39,760 nt of DNA from positions 1-39,760 of the forward strand of contig NZ_JAHZMO010000030.1 of NCBI RefSeq assembly GCF_020748185.1. Direction: 5' to 3'. The position numbers were made by a program, and so were the translations under genes. Positions within the stretch are counted from its first letter, which is position 1, and the number at the start of each line of letters is the position of its first letter. Shown here in pieces: positions 34,104 through 39,760 of this stretch. The notes below the pieces were generated by a model, which saw nothing but the letters and a program-made list of their open reading frames with translations, made no database searches and had not been told where the DNA came from. The stretch is from Terrisporobacter petrolearius. GTDB taxonomy: Bacteria > Bacillota > Clostridia > Peptostreptococcales > Peptostreptococcaceae.

Positions 34104-34313
34104 CTATCTAGTGTAACCTATCCAAAATCTATTTCTAGCTTATGTAGTCAGGTAATAGAACCTAATGATAGAATCAATGAAATAGCTAAAGATATAGTTA
34201 TGAAATCAAATACTAAAGATAAAGATGATTTGAAGGAAACAATTAAAAACATTAAACTATATAATTCTATAGATTTTCTAAGAAAGGAGATGGATATCGA
34301 TGTTATTGAATGA
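34104..34313 (+). CDS. Hypothetical or broken open frame upstream of a small coupled gene
   Basis: The frame is open without a clear start. It reads LSSVTYPKSISSLCSQVIEP...LYNSIDFLRKEMDIDVIE and ends at 34311-34313, overlapping the next gene by 14 bases. Amino-acid use is protein-like (lysine-rich helices). I do not recognise it; it is probably the 3' end of a truncated gene. Confidence 0.3.
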   Translation, partial: LSSVTYPKSISSLCSQVIEPNDRINEIAKDIVMKSNTKDKDDLKETIKNIKLYNSIDFLRKEMDIDVIE

Positions 34314-34521
34314 AAAAAGCAAGTTCACAGATAGAGAAATAATAGAGAAAGGCTCTAGGGCATTAATAAAGGAACTAGGGTATTCTGGATTTTTACGATT
34401 TATACGCCACTCCGAAGGAATAAGTAAAGAAGATTATTTGAAACTAGAAGATGAAATATTTGATGATATGTCTTTAGATGAAATGTTTAATAATGCAAAG
34501 AGGCATTGGGAAAATAGGTAG
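34300..34521 (+). CDS. Small hypothetical protein, antitoxin-like size and context
   Basis: 73 residues, acidic/basic and soluble. The pattern EIIEKGSRALIKELGYSGFLRFI...DYLKLEDEIFDDMSLDEMF resembles small proteins with a GxxAL-x-LG-x-RF core that are often found beside toxin genes, but I cannot confirm a family. AAAGGAGA at 34283 and ATG at 34300 are well spaced. It overlaps the previous frame by 14 bases. It may be the surviving half of a toxin-antitoxin pair. Confidence 0.45.
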   Translation: MLLNEKSKFTDREIIEKGSRALIKELGYSGFLRFIRHSEGISKEDYLKLEDEIFDDMSLDEMFNNAKRHWENR

Positions 34522-34641
34522 TAATTAATTATATAAATTTTAAAATTAAAGCTTTCAAATTAATAATTATTCGAAGGTTTTATTTTTAAAAAATTCAATG
34601 AAAAGGGCTCTTATATTCTCATAAATTAGACCCATAGATTT

Positions 34642-34691
34642 GTAAGACTAAATTAGACTCTTAGGCAAAAAGGGGTCTAATTTAGTTTTAC
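34642..34691. terminator. Hairpin with 17-bp arms
   Basis: GTAAGACTAAATTAGAC (34642-34658) pairs with GTCTAATTTAGTTTTAC (34675-34691), with one G-U pair. It lies in the gap between the small gene and the methyltransferase. The tail is only weakly T-rich, so it could be a terminator or an operator. Confidence 0.5.
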
Positions 34692-34809
34692 AATTAACTT
34701 TGGAAAAAATAGAGTTTAAAATATGATGTTATTGGTTGATAGATTAGCCGATGAATTATATAATATAATGTACATATGTTAAAAATGTGTGACATTTGGG
34801 GGGAGCGTA

Positions 34810-35040
34810 TTGAGTAGCATATCACAGGAGGAACAAGCTATAAATAAAGACTCTGTTCCACTTAATTCTTATGAAGAAATGGCTGAATATTATTTTAAGT
34901 ATGTAGATATAAAACCATTCAATGCATACTATGAAAGACCTGCAACTATATCATTACTTCCACAAGTAAGAGGCAAGAAGATTTTAGATGCAGGTTGTGC
35001 GGCGGGGTGGTATACTAAATGGCTATTAGAGGAGGATGCA
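34810..35040 (+). pseudogene. SAM-dependent methyltransferase, 5' part before the IS21 insertion
   Basis: A class I methyltransferase split by an insertion sequence. Motif I ILDAGCAAGWYT (SAM binding) is at the end of this piece. GGGGGGAG at 34796-34804 favours the TTG at 34810 over GTG 34789. The frame runs to GAG GAG GAT GCA at 35040, where the element begins, and a chance TGA in the element stops it. Joining to 37654 restores LLEEDASVIALDFSPNM in frame. The substrate is unknown. Confidence 0.85.
35035..35040 (+). repeat. Target site duplication, left copy
   Basis: GATGCA here is repeated at 37648-37653, flanking the IS21-family element. Confidence 0.8.
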
Positions 35041-35169
35041 TGAGTATTGCCTTCATATTAGACCACCTGTGCCTATTTTCAGACCAACTAGTGCCTAGTA
35101 TTAGGCCAGCTAGTGCCCGATACTAGACCAAACTATGGCAGGCCTGAGATTGTGGCCTGCCACAGCAAT

Positions 35170-35946
35170 TTATATTCTATCAGGTTTCCTTACCCTTTGA
35201 CTATTAATACCATGTCTTTCCCTCATGGAAACCTCCCCATCTATTAGTATTTGATAGGAGTCATGAACAATCCGATCTAGTATAGCATCTGCTATTTGAA
35301 CATTTTCAATCTTAGAGTGCCAGCCCTCTGGTGCATATTGAGAGCAAAATATTGTAGAGGCATTCCTCAGTCTTGCCTCAATAATCTCAAATACATGAAT
35401 AGCTTGATTTTGGGATATGGGTGTAAGTAGCCATTCATCAATGATTAATAGTTCTATCTTTTTATACTTAGAAACAATTTTACGGTAGCTGCCATCCGCA
35501 GCGTATTTTGCAGCCTCCAGTTCATCTATTAGCTCTGGTAAACGTAGGTATCTGACTTTGAAATGTTGACGACAGGCCTGTACTCCAAATGCATTTGAAA
35601 TCCAAGTCTTACCATTACCTGAGGCCCCCATTAATATTATATTATGTTTTTCTTTTATATAGTTACAGCTTGCTAACTCAAGTATTAAGTCCTTATCTAA
35701 ATGGCGATCAGGATGATACTCGATGTCTTCAATAGCAGCTGTTGAATCGCTAAATCTTGCCTGTTTAATTAATCTATTTAATTTATTAGATTGTCGGCGG
35801 GAATACTCATAATCTACAATTAAGTTGAACCGTTGATCAAATGTCATTTTTTCGTAGTCTAAATTTCTAGTTTGCTCCTCATAAATTTCAACCATACCAC
35901 TTAGACGCATTTCTAGTAGCTTTCGCATAGTTTCTTTATTTCTCAT
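35170..35946 (-). CDS. istB: IS21-family helper ATPase IstB
   Basis: The AAA+ ATPase that helps IstA choose and capture target DNA. It has about 258 residues. Walker A GASGNGKT (near 105) and Walker B LLIIDEW (near 165) are visible, with the IstB-type N-terminal helical region. GGAGG on the minus strand lies 8 bases before ATG at 35946, which is better than the more upstream ATG at 35961. It overlaps the istA end by 11 bases. Confidence 0.92.
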   Translation of the reverse strand: MRNKETMRKLLEMRLSGMVEIYEEQTRNLDYEKMTFDQRFNLIVDYEYSRRQSNKLNRLIKQARFSDSTAAIEDIEYHPDRHLDKDLILELASCNYIKEKHNIILMGASGNGKTWISNAFGVQACRQHFKVRYLRLPELIDELEAAKYAADGSYRKIVSKYKKIELLIIDEWLLTPISQNQAIHVFEIIEARLRNASTIFCSQYAPEGWHSKIENVQIADAILDRIVHDSYQILIDGEVSMRERHGINSQRVRKPDRI

Positions 35947-37489
35947 TTTTTGCACCTCCAAAGTATTTGGCTCCCCTTACAAATCCATAGTCTCTATCTG
36001 TAGTAGTTTCATTAATGGATCCATCCATCCTTGATTTTTCTTTTTCTTTCATACGCTTTAATATGGTCTTTAGAACAGCCAGGCTAGGGGCATGTGAAAT
36101 GGTCATCAGGGTCTGACAAGCCTTTTCAACGAAGTCATCAGAATAATATCTTTCTAGGTTCTTAAAGGATAACAAAATATCTAAAGCCTTCTTCTCAGCA
36201 TGATTATTTAACATATAATCCACAAAGTCATTGACACTATCTCCCTTGGCATTAGCCCATTTTTTTATTTGATCTGGAGTATGTTCAAGGTACTTTCTGT
36301 GGTTATCTGGCATATGATCTGGATTAGTTGAATATCTTCCAATTTCTCCTAAAAGTATTTTATGGGATGCAATTCTCATATCTTTGAAGTATACTTCAAT
36401 TAAGTCTTTACTAATCCTAACATCAACTTGGCTTTGGACGTATTCATAAGGGACTGAGTAGTACATGCGGTTCACTTGGATATGATAGTTTAATTGAACC
36501 TTTGCAGTCCTCCATTCTGCCAGCTGATATCTAGGATAAGGAAGAGGAATTAGTTTTTCTTTTTCCTCTTCCTCAAAGACTTTTCTTCTAGAGCCTTCTC
36601 TTTTTTGAAACTCCTCATTATTTAACTTATTGACTTCTGCTAATATCTTCTCATTTAGTTTTGCAAGGCTAAAGTATTGGTAATTTCTTAAAGCAGCTAT
36701 GATTTGCCTGGAAATATAACCAACATTCCCCTCAACACTAGGTTTGTCCTTAGGCTTCCTGACACGGGCAGGTACAATAGTAAATCCATAATAGTTAGCC
36801 AGTTGCCGGTAAGATTCATTTAGTACAGGCTCTGCTCTTTTGGGCTTACTGACTCCTGTTTTTAAATTATCAGGAACTAAAACTTCAGTTACCCCATCAA
36901 AATACTCAAATGCATTAATATGGGCAGTTAACCAACTTGGGGATTTCATATTTAAAAATCCCTCAGCATAAAATATCTGACTATATGGTAAGGTGGCTAC
37001 AAATACATACACAGTTAAGTTCTCACCAGTAGATGGATCCTTAATGTTCAAAGTGTTTCCAGCCCAATCCACCTCCATAATTTCACCGGGCTTTCGCCTA
37101 ATTGGCATGGTTAACTTATATTTCTTTGCATATTTTCCATAGTGTCTACAAAAAGTTCTGTAGGCATAGGGAATCTTGTTACTATCCCTAGCAAGCTGGG
37201 AATATTCATTGTGAAGTAATTTTAGTGTAATATTTTTCTTTTGCAGTTCCTTGTGGACCTCCTCCCAATCCACGGGGAAATATCCCTTGGCCACAGCTAA
37301 TTTTTCTGGGAACAAGAATTCCTCTAGCCATTGATTGTTCATGTCATCAGTCAGTTCAATCAAACCTAATTTCTCAGCATTTTGAATTACATCTGAAACA
37401 GTTTGCCTTGAATGCCCGACACTTGAGCTAATGGTTCTTTGAGATGTTTCCTTTAGGTGAAGCTCCAATATCCTTCGATACTGAATCAT
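35936..37489 (-). CDS. istA: IS21-family transposase IstA
   Basis: The DDE-type transposase, 517 residues. An N-terminal helix-turn-helix (TISSSVGHSRQTVSDVI, near 18-35) is followed by the integrase core with catalytic acids in MEVDWAG (near 138), VLVPDNLK (near 205) and KPSVEGNVGY (Glu near 248). The C-terminal Mu-like domain is present. The ATG at 37489 is preceded by AGGAGG. It appears intact. Confidence 0.93.
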   Translation of the reverse strand: MIQYRRILELHLKETSQRTISSSVGHSRQTVSDVIQNAEKLGLIELTDDMNNQWLEEFLFPEKLAVAKGYFPVDWEEVHKELQKKNITLKLLHNEYSQLARDSNKIPYAYRTFCRHYGKYAKKYKLTMPIRRKPGEIMEVDWAGNTLNIKDPSTGENLTVYVFVATLPYSQIFYAEGFLNMKSPSWLTAHINAFEYFDGVTEVLVPDNLKTGVSKPKRAEPVLNESYRQLANYYGFTIVPARVRKPKDKPSVEGNVGYISRQIIAALRNYQYFSLAKLNEKILAEVNKLNNEEFQKREGSRRKVFEEEEKEKLIPLPYPRYQLAEWRTAKVQLNYHIQVNRMYYSVPYEYVQSQVDVRISKDLIEVYFKDMRIASHKILLGEIGRYSTNPDHMPDNHRKYLEHTPDQIKKWANAKGDSVNDFVDYMLNNHAEKKALDILLSFKNLERYYSDDFVEKACQTLMTISHAPSLAVLKTILKRMKEKEKSRMDGSINETTTDRDYGFVRGAKYFGGAKNEK

Positions 37490-37647
37490 AAAAAAACCTC
37501 CTGTATAATTTAGTCATGCTAAGCATGCAATCTAATTATACAGGAGATCTATACAAGTGGTCTATTTAAAGGCACTGACTGGTCTACTATGAGGCCCAGG
37601 GTGGTCCAAAAGTAGGCACGACTGGTCTATTTGGAAGGCAATATTCA

Positions 37648-38083
37648 GATGCAAGTGTAATAGCACTAGATTTTAGTCCAAATATGATAGAAATGACTAA
37701 AAAAAGAGTCGGAAATAAGGCTAAAGTTATAAAAGCTGATCTAAATGAGCCATTGCATTTTATTGAAGATAAATCTATAGATGTTATTTTATCATCATTG
37801 AAACTTCACTATATTAAAAGCTGGAATTTAGTAATGAGTGAATTTAATAGGATATTAAAAAGATATTGACAACTTATTATCTCTATCCATCATCCTTTTA
37901 TGGATTTTACAGTATTTAATAAAGAGAATTACTTTTTAACTGAATTATTAGATGATGAATGGAACACTAATAATGGAAAGGTAAAAGTACAATTTTATAG
38001 AATTCAAAATCGCACATCCTAATACATATGATAGATTAACTAAGAACCCTCAGTTTTTATTTATAAGAGCAAAGAAACATTAA
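37648..38083 (+). pseudogene. SAM-dependent methyltransferase, 3' part after the IS21 insertion
   Basis: The piece begins with the second copy of the 6-bp duplication (37648-37653) and continues SVIALDFSPNMIEMTKKRV. Motif IV/post-motif residues VILSSLKLHYI follow. It has further damage: an in-frame TGA at 37867-37869 (after NRILKRY, where Gly/Asp-Gly is usual), then ISIHHPFMDF continues in frame to a TAA near 38022. The true C-terminus (HPNTYDRLTKNPQFLFIRAKKH) is in another frame after an apparent deletion. Confidence 0.75.
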
Positions 38084-38177
38084 ATCAAGATAGTTTGATG
38101 CATAGTTTTATATTTTGTTCATCTATTATAAATAGTGTGATACAATTGCTTCCAATACTTTATTAGGAGGAGAGGAT

Positions 38178-39590
38178 ATGAAATTTTCAGTTTATAACAC
38201 TTTAACAGGAATAAAGGAAGAGGTAATACCTATAGAGAAAGGCAAGATAAAATTGTATACATGTGGACCAACAGTATATAATTATGCTCATATAGGCAAC
38301 CTTAGAACCTATATTTTTGAAGATGTCCTTAAAAAATCAATGGAGTACATGGGCTTAGAGGTCAAGCATGTTATGAATATAACAGATGTAGGACATTTAG
38401 AATCTGATTCAGATACAGGAGAAGATAAAATGGCTTTGGGAGCCATCAGAGAAAAGAAAACTGTATGGGAAATTGCAAAATTTTATGAAGATGCTTTTTT
38501 AAATGACTGTCAACTTCTTAATATAACAGCGCCTACAATAATATGCCGAGCTACAGAGCATATCGAGGATATGATTAACTTTATTCAAGTACTGGAAGAT
38601 AAGGGTTTTACTTATATAGCCAATGGTAATGTATACTTTTCAATAGAAAAATACCCGAACTACGCTAAGCTTGCCAATCTAAGTCTAGAGGAGCTTGAGG
38701 CAGGAAGTAGGGTTGATGTAGACCCATTCAAGAAAAATCCCCTAGATTTTGTATTGTGGTTTACAAACTCCAAGTTTTCCAATCAAATAATGCAGTGGGA
38801 ATCACCTTGGGGAACAGGTTTCCCGGGTTGGCATATTGAGTGTTCTGCCATGTCAATGAAATATTTAGGTGATAGAATAGATATACACTGTGGGGGAGTA
38901 GATCATATTTCTGTGCATCATACGAATGAGATTGCTCAATCAGAAAGTGCTAGAGGCCATAAATGGGTTAACTATTGGATGCATGGGGAGTTTCTAGTAT
39001 TTGATAATGGGAAAATGTCAAAATCAAGCGGAGATTTTCTAACTCTTTCAAGGCTTATTGAAGAAGGCTACAGTCCCTTAGACTATAGACATTTCTGTCT
39101 TCAGTCAAGGTATAGGAAACAACTTGTATTTAGCTTTGAAAGTTTGACAGAATCTCAGAAAGCTTTTAAAAAGCTAAGGAGTAGAATTAACAATATTGTT
39201 GAGGGTAAAACCAATGGCGAAGTAGTAGATAAGGGTAAAATAAAAGAATATCAGGATAAATTTGCAACCCAAATAGGTAATGATTTGAATATAGCAAATG
39301 CCTTTACAGTGTTGGCCGAAGTTATAAAGGATAATATTTTAAATAACACTGAAAAGGTTTACTTGATAGAGGATTTCGATAAAGTATTTTCACTAAATCT
39401 CACTATAGATGAAGAGACAACAAATAGTGACAATGTTGATGAAGAATATATTCAGATGCTTATTTTGGAGAGAAATAAGGCAAGAAATGAAAAGAACTGG
39501 GTTAGGGCAGATGAAATAAGAAATATTCTTCTAGAGAGTAATATAGAATTAGTAGACTCAATGGATGGAACTATATGGAAGGTTATATAA
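38178..39590 (+). CDS. cysS: Cysteinyl-tRNA synthetase
   Basis: This class I enzyme attaches cysteine to tRNA-Cys. At 470 residues it has full length. Zinc and cysteine site CGPTVYNYAHIGN (Cys near 29, HIGH-like HIGN), ECSAMS and HCGGVDH with HHTNEIAQSE complete the zinc ligands, and KMSKS is present near 278. AGGAGGAGA at 38164 precedes ATG 38178. It is alone, with no T-box seen in the 100 bases upstream and no usual housekeeping neighbours, so it may be a second, transferred copy, or a resistant version. Another cysS elsewhere in the genome would decide. Confidence 0.95.
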   Translation: MKFSVYNTLTGIKEEVIPIEKGKIKLYTCGPTVYNYAHIGNLRTYIFEDVLKKSMEYMGLEVKHVMNITDVGHLESDSDTGEDKMALGAIREKKTVWEIAKFYEDAFLNDCQLLNITAPTIICRATEHIEDMINFIQVLEDKGFTYIANGNVYFSIEKYPNYAKLANLSLEELEAGSRVDVDPFKKNPLDFVLWFTNSKFSNQIMQWESPWGTGFPGWHIECSAMSMKYLGDRIDIHCGGVDHISVHHTNEIAQSESARGHKWVNYWMHGEFLVFDNGKMSKSSGDFLTLSRLIEEGYSPLDYRHFCLQSRYRKQLVFSFESLTESQKAFKKLRSRINNIVEGKTNGEVVDKGKIKEYQDKFATQIGNDLNIANAFTVLAEVIKDNILNNTEKVYLIEDFDKVFSLNLTIDEETTNSDNVDEEYIQMLILERNKARNEKNWVRADEIRNILLESNIELVDSMDGTIWKVI

Positions 39591-39638
39591 AACTGGTTTA
39601 CCTTTAGTGAAAATAGAGGAGATACGGTTAAAGTAAAG

Positions 39639-39760
39639 TGGACCCTTTGTCAAGGACACTAGAAAAAAAGAGTGGCTAAGCCGCCATTAAAAGCTGATTT
39701 CTATATTGAATAGGAGTCAGCTTTTTCAAATTCCACTGATATCTATAATTATTGTAGTAA
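39639..39760 (-). mobile_element. Right end of an IS3-family element, cut by window edge
   Basis: The terminal bases TGGACCCTTTGTCAAGGACA (39639-39658) look like an inverted end of an IS3-group element, and the adjoining minus strand encodes the end of an IS3-type transposase. The rest lies beyond base 39760. Confidence 0.75.
39676..39759 (-). CDS. IS3-family transposase (OrfB), C-terminal end only
   Basis: Leftward reading gives YYNNYRYQWNLKKLTP then IQYRNQLLMAA and TAG. This is the classic C-terminus of IS3-family DDE transposases (YNxxRYQxxLxxLTPxxYR). It is cut by the window edge. Confidence 0.85.
   Translation of the reverse strand, partial: YYNNYRYQWNLKKLTPIQYRNQLLMAA

Larger units (their letters stand above)
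35041..37647 (-). mobile_element. IS21-family insertion sequence, complete, 2607 bp
   Basis: The element carries istA and istB (leftward) between long imperfect inverted ends: TGAGTATTGCCTTC at the left and TGAATATTGCCTTC on the complement of the right. Inside each end, a ~22-base unit with AGACCA...GTGCC is repeated several times (left about 35061-35130, right about 37555-37630), as expected for multiple transposase-binding sites. It is flanked by a 6-bp duplication (GATGCA) and sits inside a methyltransferase gene. Both genes look intact, so it may be active. Confidence 0.93.

Noticed and set aside
38084..38177. T-box riboswitch upstream of cysS
   Set aside because: No T-box sequence (AGGGTGGNACCGCG type) and no room for the stems between the pseudogene and the start.

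Overview
The window comes from a low-GC Gram-positive bacterium of the class Clostridia, most likely family Peptostreptococcaceae (relatives of Clostridioides, Paraclostridium, Romboutsia, Terrisporobacter). The reasons are the very AT-rich DNA, strong AGGAGG ribosome binding sites with frequent GTG/TTG starts, a Bacillus/Clostridium-type LexA box at uvrB, HPr kinase, and a trimeric [FeFe]-hydrogenase operon beside uvrBAC-hprK. The species cannot be fixed from the sequence alone.

Bases 1-16,722 are ordinary core chromosome. A tRNA array (Glu-Gly-Val-Asp-Lys) ends at a terminator. Then come uvrB-uvrA (SOS-controlled nucleotide excision repair), uvrC and hprK (carbon catabolite control). Facing them is the hydC-hydB-hydA operon for a bifurcating-type hydrogenase, then fba (glycolytic aldolase). 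A forward pair of rRNA modification genes follows: an RsuA-family pseudouridine synthase and an RlmD-like 23S rRNA uracil methyltransferase.

Bases 16,723 to the end are accessory and mosaic. A divergent pair encodes a WYL regulator and a short UvrA-like ABC protein that lacks the UvrB-binding region. After 920 non-coding bases with a large foldback structure comes a cell-envelope stress module: permuted papain-like enzyme, VTT/TVP38 membrane protein, OmpR-type response regulator, BcrAB-like ABC transporter and histidine kinase. Its two promoters carry the same direct-repeat operator with identical geometry, which suggests a self-regulating circuit. Next are a frameshifted CPBP protease-like gene, a small membrane protein, a protein made of two copies of one ~50-residue unit, and the fossil of a two-gene OLD/TOPRIM nuclease plus UvrD helicase system of Gabija type. 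A metallo-hydrolase, a TetR regulator with a textbook promoter inside a 19-bp inverted-repeat operator, and three GNAT acetyltransferases follow. A decayed stretch then leads to a SAM methyltransferase split by a complete IS21-family element with a 6-bp target duplication, an isolated cysteinyl-tRNA synthetase, and the end of an IS3-family element.

A structured dispersed repeat occurs three times (16.8, 20.5 and 29.5 kb). One copy is complete, one is only its right part and one only its left part; the two partial copies bracket the WYL/UvrA-like pair and break at the same hairpin loop. This repeat, the shared 22-bp-spaced operator, the foldback region and the decayed defence system are the items most worth a second look. 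I found no CRISPR array, rRNA gene, prophage module or clearly new intact multi-gene system.
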